Counted from the first letter of the stretch, positions 1 through 6,259 are shown. The stretch is 6,259 nucleotides of DNA from Synergistaceae bacterium (GCA_017448375.1 JAFSLR010000086.1:1-6259); one strand, 5' to 3'. Made by a program: numbers and translations. Notes: a model not told the origin generated them from the sequence alone.

Positions 1-3000
1 ATTTTCTTTGATTTGCTCCCGCCGTCATTCGTAGCCGTTAGTGTTATCTTATAACCTGACTTCGCATATGACGTAGGAATCCCGCTTATTATTCCCGTTG
101 AAGCGTCAAGCGTGAGGCCATCGGGTAAATTTCCTTCAACACTCCATGTTATCGGCGCACTTCCTGTTACTTTCAGCCCAGATGAATACGACTCATTCAG
201 CGTGGCTTTTTTGAGGCTTCCTGAAAGTTTCGGGGCAATCGCTTTGATTTCGAGCGTTAAATTTTTCGTTACGCTCCCAGCTCCATTTTCTGCTTTCACT
301 TTCACATTGAACATTCCGTACACTGTCGGCTTGCCGGAGATTTTTCCCTTCGCGTTCATTGTTAAACCGTTCGGGAGGCCTTCTGCTGTCCACGTTATTG
401 TCTTTGTACCTTTTGCCCTCATCGTTACACTGTACGATTTTCCGATTGTACCGACTTTTAGGCTCGCTGTCGTTATACTCACAGGGGCAAACACCTGTAG
501 CGTGTATTTCTGCGAGGTCTTCCCGTAATCGTTCTGTGCTGTAACGGTGAATGTTGATTTGCCAGTTTTCGTGGGTGTTCCTGAGATTAGGCCTGATTCG
601 CTGAGTGTTAGGCCTGCGGGTAATTTTCCTGCATAAGTCCATGTGATTGGAGTCGTCCCGGAGGCTTTGAGCTGTAACGAGTAGGGCTGACTTGTTACGG
701 CATTGCTGAGAGTCTCAGTTGTGATTTCCGGCGGTGTATTTTCTTCCTCTTTAATTAATGCCGCTGAGACTTCTACATTCACTGACGCTGTGAGTCCGTT
801 GAAAGTCGCGGTTAATACCGTGCTGCCCTCCTTAAGACCGAAAACACAACCGTTATCGTTCACTCGTGCAATTTCATCTGATGTCCATTGTGTTCCGTTT
901 AATGGCGATGATACATCGTAATACCTGCCGTCAGAATCTACAGCAAAAAGCCCGGCGGGAATCTCAGAGTTTACGCTGGTGTATATCGTTGAAGCTCCTG
1001 CAAAATCTAGTCTAATAATTTTTGTACTGTCAAGATTGGTGAGTGATGTAATATACGCTGTGTTCGATGTATACATTCCTGAAATGCCACTATCATCAGA
1101 TATGCAGGACATACATAAAATTTCTATTGCTCCTTTGTCCATGCTCATAAAAATATCTTCCGCGTTAAATTCCACATCAAATTTTCTGCCGTTTTTATCT
1201 GAATGAGGCATCTTGAAGAATCTATATCCGTTATCATTGCCGAATATACAGTAGACATCATTCTGCAAGGACATATCAGCAGTTACGGAGAATTTGACGT
1301 TTTGCGGATTGTTCTCATTCAAAATTGAAGGCTCAATATTGAGATTAAGACGTTCTGAAAACACAAATTCTTCTGTTTCGTCTATTTCGTCAGCCAGCGT
1401 AACCGATGAATTTCGCAACGATTTGTTTGCCGTCTCGTATACTTCGCTGTCAAATACTGTAAATTCATTTTTAGCTCCCTTCAGAAGTGAAGCAACTTTT
1501 TCACCGACATCTAACTGCTTGCATATAGCCCAGTGAGAATATCTGTCCCTTTTGTCATCAAAAGGATTAGGATTCATCACGTCAAGAGCAGTGTTGACAT
1601 ATTCTGAAGACCTTAACCCGCCTGAAGCACTTGAAGCTGATACAATTAAATCATTTGCTTCTGACCCGAATAATCCACGGGAGAATGCATCTGTTCCTAT
1701 TCTTACGTAATCCGGAATATCACGCAGATGTGAGAACACACTCAGAGCCAAGCTGTTTTTCATGGAACCTGTCAGCTTTTTTTCTACCCAAGACAGCGCG
1801 GTAGCTGGAATATTGTAGATGTCTATATCTATTACTTTATCCCAACCCAAAACCTTGCCGACAAGTTTCTGGATTAAATTCATAGAATCCCTGTAAACCC
1901 CATCTATGATTATATTTCCGTAAATCGCATACATAGGAACACCAGCAGGGAAACCATAACTGCGAGCTGCTGTTGTCTTCATTTCTTCCCATGCACTTCC
2001 CAAAAAGATATGAGAATTTTTTGTGAGCTGTGGTGAAGGAATAAGAGTATTTACCAAAAGACTGCACATTCTTATGAGGAAGATACTATCTGCAACGCTT
2101 GTTATAACAGGATGCTCACTAAAATATGGCACGTTCAGAATGCCGTTGTACATCATTGTGATGGAGCGTCTTTTGTTAATACTGTCAGCCCAAGGAGTCC
2201 CATAATGTGGAGTCGCAATAGTGATAAGCCGTCTCACCATTCCCTGCTTGTATGAGCGCATAGACCAGTTATTGCCGTCCTGAAAGTCTTTATCGGCCTC
2301 ATGAAGAAATCTGCGTGCCATAAGACCGCCCATTCCGTGAGCAACTCCGTGAGCAACAATATCAGCTTTTGTACAGACGATTCCGCCGCTTGCGTACTGG
2401 TTGAATGCCTCAGTTATTTTCTTGAACAGCCCGTTATTAATATCAGCAAGAAGTTCATTCGGACTTTTTGAGCGGTCATAGTCGTTCCACACATGAATAT
2501 GCGTTTCATCGAAGCCGAATGACTTTAGCTCACGGTATATTCCCGTATTAGCATGTGAGTTACTACCAATGCCGAAAGTTTTATATGCGTTGTCGAACAT
2601 TCCGGGGATCAGAATCACAGGAGCAACCTCAATCTTCAGCTCTAAATCGTCCTCTGTAACTTCCCCGTCCTCATCAGTGAATTTCACATGAACGCTGAAC
2701 GTGTCAGACGGAAAATCTTTCTGTGTGTTCGGGAATCTCTCAGGAGCAACAAGCACCGCCGAGACTTGATGAGTATCGCTGTTAATTTCTGTTGTATTAA
2801 GCTGGCCTAAAGCTATGAGTTCTTTGCGTGAAGTAAGTGATTCAATTTTTGCGCCTATGTCATCATTGAAACTGAATGAGACTGTGCCAGGCTTGTCGGT
2901 TTGTACGCGAATAATCAAGCGTGAATTTCCGTCCGCTACGAATCCTAATTTGCCGTAATCGCTGTAGCTTAAGTCGCTTATGTCGGACTCGGTGAGTGTG

Positions 3001-4304
3001 TTGCCGTTGCTGTTCAGGTAGCCGTTCTCAGTCATATCGCTAATTATTAGGCCGTCTATATTGAAGCCAGAACGTTCGAGGGCAGAGATAATCATGGGAT
3101 TTGTGATTGTAACATCCATCAAGTCATTGTTCGGTGAATGTGTTATGTAGTTATAGCGCAATTCTTTTATCGGCTCGCTGAAAGTGACAATACCCGTTGT
3201 TTTGTTGTAGGAGATCGGCTGAGGAGATATTGAGTCGGCATCTATATTTTCGGGGTGAGAGACGTAATCTTTCATACTGACTTTGTAGCCCTGTGAGGTT
3301 TCTTTTATCTTAAGCCCTTTTCTTTTCTGGCTGTGGCACTCAACTTGAGTCAAAGATGTGTTGTGACTCAAATCAAGCTCTGTCAGTTGGTTCTCATAAC
3401 ACTGTAATTTTGTTATAGCTGTATTTTTGTTCAAATTAAGTACCTTTAACTGATTCTCATTGCAACTCAGCTCAGTTAAAGCAGTATTAGAGGTTACATC
3501 GAGAGATTGTAACTGATTAGCAAAACATTCAAGCGTAGTCAGCGCAGTATTCTTGCTCACGTCAAGATTTGTCAGCTGATTACCGAAACATGTCAGCATA
3601 GTTAAAGCTGTGTTCCTAGTTATGTCCAACTCGGTCAGCAAATTATTGGAACATCGCAATTCTGAAAGCTCAGGGCATGGGCTGACATCTAAAGCCTCTA
3701 ATTTATTCCCATCTACATTCAATCTCCGAAGAACCGTGCACGAACTCAAATCAAGAGTCGTCAAACTATTATTCCACATCTCAAGTTCTTCAAGATTAGG
3801 GCAATTCGATATGTCAATTTCTGAAAAATGATTTCCGCCCAAACATAGAGTTACAAGCGAAGGACATTGACTTAAATCAATATCGCATAAATCATCATTG
3901 TACATATAAAGTATATGCAAGTTCGGTTTGCTACCCAATGTAACGCTTGAAAGATTTGGGTTGTCTCCACAATGAAGATCACACAGATACGGCAGATTGC
4001 TCACATTAAATTCTGTAAGATAATTATTGTGGGCTGCAAATCCAGTCATGTATGGGAAGAAATCTAATCCCTGTAATGAATGTATACCCCAGTTGCACAC
4101 ATTAATACCATTACAGCCCATAATTTCTGAATCATCCAGAAATCCTTTTATACCTTCTTCATCCCAGTCTTGAGTTGCTAGAATATGAGAACGAAACGCA
4201 GGATCAGGGAAATTCGTCGCATCAATAGGAACACCTCCCCACGCACAGCCCACAATCCCAATCACAAACGCAATAACACACATTAACGCAACAAACTTCT
4301 TCAT
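1..4304 (-). CDS. Large secreted LRR / lipase-like / Ig-repeat surface protein (3' end outside window)
   Basis: One uninterrupted frame of 1434 complete codons starts at ATG 4304, ten bases after AAGGAG; an in-frame TGA at 4325-4323 rules out an upstream start. The stop lies beyond base 1. Seen in order (residues): signal peptide 1-20; cap about 25-85 (NFPDPAF and an acidic EF-hand-like loop); 21-residue leucine-rich repeats 86-333; beta-rich linker 334-560; alpha/beta-hydrolase about 560-930; a less clear beta-rich stretch 980-1100; Big_2-like domain about 1100-1180 (WTSDE, then GLKEGSTVLTATFNG); He_PIG modules from about 1194. Known: LRRs of this type occur in internalin J and in cell-surface proteins of gut bacteria, and bind ligands; Ig-like modules act as stalks. 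Inferred: exported to the cell surface, binding a host or polymer ligand through the LRRs, with a lipase-like domain that may be inactive because the nucleophile serine is glycine. No neighbour in the window informs its function. I do not recognise a named gene. The frame and domains are secure, the role is not. [Confidence was missing from the original answer; 0 is a placeholder, not an estimate.]. Confidence 0.
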   Translation of the reverse strand, partial: MKKFVALMCVIAFVIGIVGCAWGGVPIDATNFPDPAFRSHILATQDWDEEGIKGFLDDSEIMGCNGINVCNWGIHSLQGLDFFPYMTGFAAHNNYLTEFNVSNLPYLCDLHCGDNPNLSSVTLGSKPNLHILYMYNDDLCDIDLSQCPSLVTLCLGGNHFSEIDISNCPNLEELEMWNNSLTTLDLSSCTVLRRLNVDGNKLEALDVSPCPELSELRCSNNLLTELDITRNTALTMLTCFGNQLTNLDVSKNTALTTLECFANQLQSLDVTSNTALTELSCNENQLKVLNLNKNTAITKLQCYENQLTELDLSHNTSLTQVECHSQKRKGLKIKETSQGYKVSMKDYVSHPENIDADSISPQPISYNKTTGIVTFSEPIKELRYNYITHSPNNDLMDVTITNPMIISALERSGFNIDGLIISDMTENGYLNSNGNTLTESDISDLSYSDYGKLGFVADGNSRLIIRVQTDKPGTVSFSFNDDIGAKIESLTSRKELIALGQLNTTEINSDTHQVSAVLVAPERFPNTQKDFPSDTFSVHVKFTDEDGEVTEDDLELKIEVAPVILIPGMFDNAYKTFGIGSNSHANTGIYRELKSFGFDETHIHVWNDYDRSKSPNELLADINNGLFKKITEAFNQYASGGIVCTKADIVAHGVAHGMGGLMARRFLHEADKDFQDGNNWSMRSYKQGMVRRLITIATPHYGTPWADSINKRRSITMMYNGILNVPYFSEHPVITSVADSIFLIRMCSLLVNTLIPSPQLTKNSHIFLGSAWEEMKTTAARSYGFPAGVPMYAIYGNIIIDGVYRDSMNLIQKLVGKVLGWDKVIDIDIYNIPATALSWVEKKLTGSMKNSLALSVFSHLRDIPDYVRIGTDAFSRGLFGSEANDLIVSASSASGGLRSSEYVNTALDVMNPNPFDDKRDRYSHWAICKQLDVGEKVASLLKGAKNEFTVFDSEVYETANKSLRNSSVTLADEIDETEEFVFSERLNLNIEPSILNENNPQNVKFSVTADMSLQNDVYCIFGNDNGYRFFKMPHSDKNGRKFDVEFNAEDIFMSMDKGAIEILCMSCISDDSGISGMYTSNTAYITSLTNLDSTKIIRLDFAGASTIYTSVNSEIPAGLFAVDSDGRYYDVSSPLNGTQWTSDEIARVNDNGCVFGLKEGSTVLTATFNGLTASVNVEVSAALIKEEENTPPEITTETLSNAVTSQPYSLQLKASGTTPITWTYAGKLPAGLTLSESGLISGTPTKTGKSTFTVTAQNDYGKTSQKYTLQVFAPVSITTASLKVGTIGKSYSVTMRAKGTKTITWTAEGLPNGLTMNAKGKISGKPTVYGMFNVKVKAENGAGSVTKNLTLEIKAIAPKLSGSLKKATLNESYSSGLKVTGSAPITWSVEGNLPDGLTLDASTGIISGIPTSYAKSGYKITLTATNDGGSKSKK
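3..725 (-). repeat. Three tandem He_PIG (putative Ig) modules, about 80 residues each
   Basis: Modules cover residues about 1194-1275 (725-480), 1276-1358 (479-231) and 1359-1434 (230-3, cut by the window edge). Each has the same skeleton: Y-S near the start, then ITW, then LPxGLTL or GLPNGLTM, then G-x-I-S-G-x-P-T, then V/I-x-A-x-N. They are clearly diverged in sequence, so they are old duplications rather than recent copies. They contain no cysteine and probably form a stalk. More copies or a cell-wall or C-terminal sorting signal may follow outside the window. Confidence 0.88.
765..1007 (-). other. Big_2-like bacterial Ig domain (residues ~1100-1180)
   Basis: The C-terminal half reads WTSDEIARVNDNG followed by GLKEGSTVLTATFNG and SVNVEV. 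This is the typical Big_2 sequence: W-x-S, then V/I-x-x-x-G-x-V-x-G, then G-x-A/S-x-I/V-T-A-x-F-x-G. It directly precedes the He_PIG modules and probably acts as a rigid spacer. The N-terminal boundary is uncertain. Confidence 0.65.
1515..2627 (-). other. Alpha/beta-hydrolase (lipase-like) domain with degenerate nucleophile elbow (residues ~560-930)
   Basis: The domain opens with a hydrophobic strand and oxyanion-type loop (VILIPGMFDN, 563-572). The elbow region is DIVAHGVAHGMGGLMARRF (648-666). LITIATPHYGTPWAD (693-707) matches the TPHxG motif of lipases of the PGAP1/LCAT-like group. NDLIVS (884-889) supplies a plausible catalytic Asp885, and YSHWAIC (922-928) a plausible catalytic His924. 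About 180 residues between the TPH motif and Asp885 would form a large lid-like insertion. The usual elbow is A/G-H-S-x-G-G; here the serine is Gly657 (or Gly653 in the duplicated copy), so ester hydrolysis by the standard mechanism is not expected. The fold assignment is strong; activity is doubtful. Confidence 0.8.
2334..2357 (-). repeat. Perfect 12-bp tandem duplication in the nucleophile-elbow codons
   Basis: TCCGTGAGCAAC occurs twice head to tail on the plus strand (2334-2345 and 2346-2357). On the coding strand each copy is GTT GCT CAC GGA, giving Val-Ala-His-Gly twice (residues 650-653 and 654-657). The duplication keeps the frame and adds four residues just before Met-Gly-Gly. All twelve bases, including wobble positions, are identical, so it arose recently or is maintained by slippage. 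Confidence 0.95.
3306..4049 (-). repeat. About 12 internalin-J-type leucine-rich repeats with cysteine ladders (residues 86-333)
   Basis: Repeats follow LxxLxCxxNxLTxLDVSxNTA with a 21-residue period from residues 86, 107 (22 residues), 129, 150, 171, 192, 213, 234, 255, 276 and 297, and a degenerate C-terminal cap from 318. Repeats 7-11 (residues 213-317) are the most alike and end in NTA or NTS. Cysteines stack at repeat position 19 in repeats 3-6 (C147, C168, C189, C210) and at position 6 in repeats 7-12 (C218, C239, C260, C281, C302, C323), with another at position 6 in repeat 2 (C112). The family forms a curved solenoid whose concave face usually binds ligands. Confidence 0.92.
4245..4304 (-). 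other. Signal peptide with lipobox (residues 1-20)
   Basis: The N-terminus has Lys2-Lys3 followed by a hydrophobic core (FVALMCVIAFVIGIV) and ends in I17-V18-G19-C20. This fits the lipobox pattern [LVI][ASTVI][GAS]C for signal peptidase II, so Cys20 would be lipidated. The next residues are Ala-Trp, with no Asp at +2, so in a diderm an outer-membrane location would be expected. A signal peptidase I cut a few residues later (around AWG) is an alternative. Export is near certain; lipidation is likely but not proven. Confidence 0.7.
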
Positions 4305-4314
4305 GCTATGCTCA

Positions 4315-4320
4315 CTCCTT
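4315..4320 (-). promoter_or_regulatory. Ribosome binding site of the surface-protein gene
   Basis: The minus strand reads AAGGAGTGAG upstream of the start, with AAGGAG ten bases from the ATG at 4304. This is a strong anti-16S complement and fixes the start. Confidence 0.85.
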
Positions 4321-4405
4321 ATTCATTCTTCAATACAGTTGATACAAATCGGCAGCCTGTCATTAAACGCTTTATCAATATCAATTTAGCATTCGGGATT
4401 TATGT

Positions 4406-4434
4406 ATTATACCTGACCTGTTGCTCCATAAAAA
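4406..4434 (-). promoter_or_regulatory. Probable sigma-70-type promoter of the surface-protein gene
   Basis: A perfect TATAAT lies on the minus strand at 4411-4406. The hexamer 17 bases upstream (4434-4429) is TTTTTA, only three of six to TTGACA, so the promoter may need an activator or be weak. Transcription would start near 4399 and give a leader of about 95 bases that includes the ribosome binding site. I see no clear riboswitch or attenuator in this leader. Confidence 0.5.
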
Positions 4435-4678
4435 TACCACCTGAGATATAACTCTCAAGAGGGCAGAGTTCATCTGTTACTAGTCGCTCATTGCAGCGTC
4501 AGCACGAACACACATCTGACCACTTATGAGACTTCTCGCTCATACTGTAAAATTCTCTCTTCCTTGCGTCTCATTTCTTTTGCTCATTAAGCGCGTGTTT
4601 TTCACATACAATCGCCTCATCAAGAACAAACGCAAAAAAACTGCATAGACTAATATGTAACACTGTCGATTACTGCTC

Positions 4679-4706
4679 TTGACTTATCTTCTCAACTAGA
4701 TATATT
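4679..4706 (+). promoter_or_regulatory. Promoter of recD2
   Basis: TTGACT (4679-4684) and TATATT (4701-4706) are separated by 16 bases; each matches the sigma-70 consensus at five of six positions. The predicted first transcribed base is A4713, only two bases before the ATG at 4715. There is no purine-rich Shine-Dalgarno sequence in the 25 bases before the ATG, which agrees with a leaderless transcript. A further promoter upstream cannot be excluded. Confidence 0.6.
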
Positions 4707-4713
4707 TTATCTA
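4697..4713. repeat. 17-bp palindrome over the recD2 -10 box and start point (candidate operator)
   Basis: TAGATA (4697-4702) and TATCTA (4708-4713) are perfect inverted copies around the 5-base spacer TATTT. The palindrome overlaps the -10 hexamer and ends at the predicted transcription start, where a repressor would block RNA polymerase. It is AT-rich, so a chance origin is possible. Confidence 0.4.
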
Positions 4714-4714
4714 C

Positions 4715-6259
4715 ATGGACAAAATTCAATGCACTATCGAACAAATTACATACCGTGATGAGAGTAACGGCTACTCAGTCGTCAGATGCAATTCTAGTGC
4801 TTACAGCGACTCTTTCACCGCCGTAGGCATTATGCCTTATGTCCATATCGGCAGTGTCTTCATACTTTATGGCTCTTGGAAACTTCATCCTAAATATGGC
4901 TGGCAGTTCTCTTTCCAGCAGTGTATTGAAACTATGCCCGCTACTATTCTCGGCTTGAAGAATTATCTCGCCAGCGGTCTCATTAAAGGCATCGGCCCGG
5001 TTTACGCCTCAAAAATTGTTGACTACTTCGGTTATGACACCATCAATGTACTTGACAATAATCCTGAAAAATTAGCCGAAGTTCAAGGCATCGGCCCTAA
5101 GCGAATTGAGAAAATCTCTAGTAGCTGGAGCGAACAAAAAGAAATAAGGAACATTATGCTTTTCCTCCAGTCTTACAATGTCTCCACTTCTCTGGCCGTT
5201 AAAATCTTCAAGCAGTACGGAAATCAAGCCATCTATATTGTTACTGAGAACCCTTACAGACTCGCCGATGACATCTGGGGCGTAGGCTTCAAGACCGCTG
5301 ACAATATCGCGTCAAACTTAGGCTTCGACCATCAGCGATTCGAGAGGCTCAGAAGCGGCATTATTTACTCTCTCAACAAGCTGTCCGAAATTGGACACTG
5401 TTTCGCTTACATGCACGAACTCATTACCGCCGCTGTTGAACTTCTTGATGTTGATGATTCTATGATTTCTGAGGCCATTCACAAAATGATTGACGATGAT
5501 GACCTCATACTCGATGAGGACGCTGTGTATCTTCCCATGTTCTATTATTCGGAAATTGGCACTGCTAGACGCATTCATTCTATCATGACTTCTCAGAGAA
5601 ATATTCACTTCAATGACATTACTTTGGACGCTTCTATTCATTATGATGAGACGCAGTTGAGGGCTATTGACGCGGCTATCAACAACAAAGTTATTGTCTT
5701 AACTGGCGGGCCGGGGACTGGCAAAACTACCACCACTATGGGAATTATAAGGGCTTACCGTGAAGCAGGAGCTAAAATTCTCCTTGCAGCTCCCACCGGC
5801 AGAGCCGCAAAGCGCATGTCTGAAGTTACTGGCTGGAAAGCTAAAACTATTCACAGACTCCTAAAAATGATTCCTCAGCAAGGTTTCCAGCACAATGAAG
5901 ATAATCCTCTCGATGGTGATGTCCTCATCGTTGACGAATGCTCTATGATTGACATTATTCTCATGTACAGCCTCCTAAAGGCCATTCCTGACCACATGAC
6001 TCTCATTTTAGTCGGCGATGTTGACCAGCTTCCAAGCATCGGCTCGGGCAAGGTCTTATCTGACATTATCGCTTCGGGTATCGTCCCCGTCATCAAGTTA
6101 GAGCATATTTTCAGGCAAGCCAGAAGAAGCAGTATCATCAACAGCGCACACAAAATAAATAGCGGTCAAATGCCTTATCTTACTGACCATGATTCCGACT
6201 TCCTATTTGTCGAAAAAGATGATTCTGAAGAAGCTACTGAATTTATTGTCCGTTTATGC
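4715..6259 (+). CDS. recD2: RecD2-type ATP-dependent DNA helicase (5' part, 515 codons)
   Basis: RecD2 is a cytoplasmic superfamily 1B helicase that unwinds DNA 5'-3' in repair and works without RecBC. The start fits the family: IEQITYRDESNGYSVV at 8-23 matches the usual I-x-Y-x-x-x-x-G-Y-S/T-V N-terminal OB-like domain, so ATG 4715 is well supported despite lacking a Shine-Dalgarno. Helix-hairpin-helix DNA-binding segments follow: LIKGIGPVYASKI (89-101), VQGIGPKRIEKI (123-134) and WGVGFKTADNIA (188-199). Helicase motifs are intact: Walker A GGPGTGKTTT (331-340), motif Ia APTGRAAKRM (359-368), Walker B VDECSMID (406-413), motif III GDVDQLPSIGSG (434-445) and IFRQA (465-469). Family members are about 720-860 residues, so motifs IV-VI and the C-terminal UvrD-like region lie beyond the window. 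No frameshift or damage is seen. It diverges from the surface-protein gene and is apparently unrelated to it. Confidence 0.96.
   Translation, partial: MDKIQCTIEQITYRDESNGYSVVRCNSSAYSDSFTAVGIMPYVHIGSVFILYGSWKLHPKYGWQFSFQQCIETMPATILGLKNYLASGLIKGIGPVYASKIVDYFGYDTINVLDNNPEKLAEVQGIGPKRIEKISSSWSEQKEIRNIMLFLQSYNVSTSLAVKIFKQYGNQAIYIVTENPYRLADDIWGVGFKTADNIASNLGFDHQRFERLRSGIIYSLNKLSEIGHCFAYMHELITAAVELLDVDDSMISEAIHKMIDDDDLILDEDAVYLPMFYYSEIGTARRIHSIMTSQRNIHFNDITLDASIHYDETQLRAIDAAINNKVIVLTGGPGTGKTTTTMGIIRAYREAGAKILLAAPTGRAAKRMSEVTGWKAKTIHRLLKMIPQQGFQHNEDNPLDGDVLIVDECSMIDIILMYSLLKAIPDHMTLILVGDVDQLPSIGSGKVLSDIIASGIVPVIKLEHIFRQARRSSIINSAHKINSGQMPYLTDHDSDFLFVEKDDSEEATEFIVRLC

Larger units (their letters stand above)
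4305..4714. other. Divergent intergenic region, 410 bp, no gene seen
   Basis: The region is AT-rich and carries stops in all frames that I followed; I find no tRNA or structured RNA gene. It contains the control signals of both neighbours. Two short perfect inverted repeats stand between the promoters: AACTCT/AGAGTT at 4450-4455 and 4465-4470 (9-base loop), and TATGAG/CTCATA at 4525-4530 and 4539-4544 (8-base loop). Neither is followed by a U-run typical of a terminator, and neither is long enough to be more than a weak operator candidate. Confidence 0.6.

Noticed and set aside
112..528. 138-codon open frame on the plus strand
   Set aside because: It is antisense to the He_PIG repeats; the translation is the hydrophobic Phe-, Val- and Pro-rich product expected from reading such repeats backwards, and no ribosome binding site is seen.
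193..642. 149-codon open frame on the minus strand
   Set aside because: It lies inside the He_PIG region in another frame of the same strand as the large gene; its sequence is basic, low in hydrophobics and has no domain pattern, unlike the Ig modules in the real frame.
4450..4470. AACTCT/AGAGTT hairpin as a terminator or attenuator
   Set aside because: The stem is only six bases with a nine-base loop and no following U-run, and both neighbouring genes are transcribed away from this region, so no terminator is needed here.
4487..4620. Five copies of CTCAT (4487, 4539, 4570, 4583, 4616) and one ATGAG (4526) in the intergenic region
   Set aside because: Spacing is irregular, and CTCAT is also frequent in the plus strand of recD2, so it probably reflects the pyrimidine-rich strand rather than a regulator site array.
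5318..5641. 107-codon open frame antisense to recD2
   Set aside because: The plus-strand frame through here is a clear, family-conserved RecD2 sequence; the antisense frame has no recognisable motif or control signal.
1..6259. A multi-gene defence or toxin system joining the surface protein and the helicase
   Set aside because: RecD2 is a widespread housekeeping repair helicase, the genes are divergent with separate promoters, and there is no third component or mobile-element signature in the window.

Overview
The window holds two divergent genes, both running off the ends, around a 410-bp intergenic region. There is no RNA gene, insertion sequence, CRISPR array or phage marker that I can see. 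Base composition is moderate to low GC. The combination of internalin-J-like 21-residue leucine-rich repeats, tandem putative-Ig (He_PIG) repeats and a RecD2-type helicase suggests a gut or anaerobic bacterium. A Synergistaceae-like host is my best guess from recalled protein style; Clostridia are an alternative, and I could not test this.

Left, minus strand (4304 down past base 1): one continuous reading frame of at least 1434 codons encodes a giant secreted, probably lipid-anchored surface protein. Its parts in order are a signal peptide with lipobox; an N-terminal cap with an EF-hand-like acidic loop; about a dozen LRRs with cysteine ladders; a beta-rich linker; an alpha/beta-hydrolase (lipase-like) domain; a Big_2-like domain; and at least three He_PIG modules. 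The C-terminus and stop codon lie outside the window. The hydrolase domain keeps the oxyanion-type strand, the TPHYG motif and plausible catalytic Asp and His. Its nucleophile elbow, however, reads AHGMGG instead of the usual AHSMGG, and a perfect 12-bp tandem duplication sits exactly there (VAHG-VAHG). This looks like a lipase-derived pseudoenzyme, or one with altered chemistry.

Middle (4305-4714): divergent promoters. The minus gene has a TATAAT box and a good AAGGAG ribosome binding site. The plus gene has TTGACT-16-TATATT placed so close to its ATG that the mRNA should be nearly leaderless. A 17-bp palindrome covers the -10 box and predicted start point.

Right, plus strand (4715 past 6259): the first 515 codons of recD2, a superfamily 1B 5'-3' DNA helicase, with helix-hairpin-helix motifs and helicase motifs I, Ia, II and III intact.

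The two genes have no evident functional link and do not form a multi-gene system. The novelty here lies in the architecture and the broken active site of the surface protein, and in the recD2 start region.
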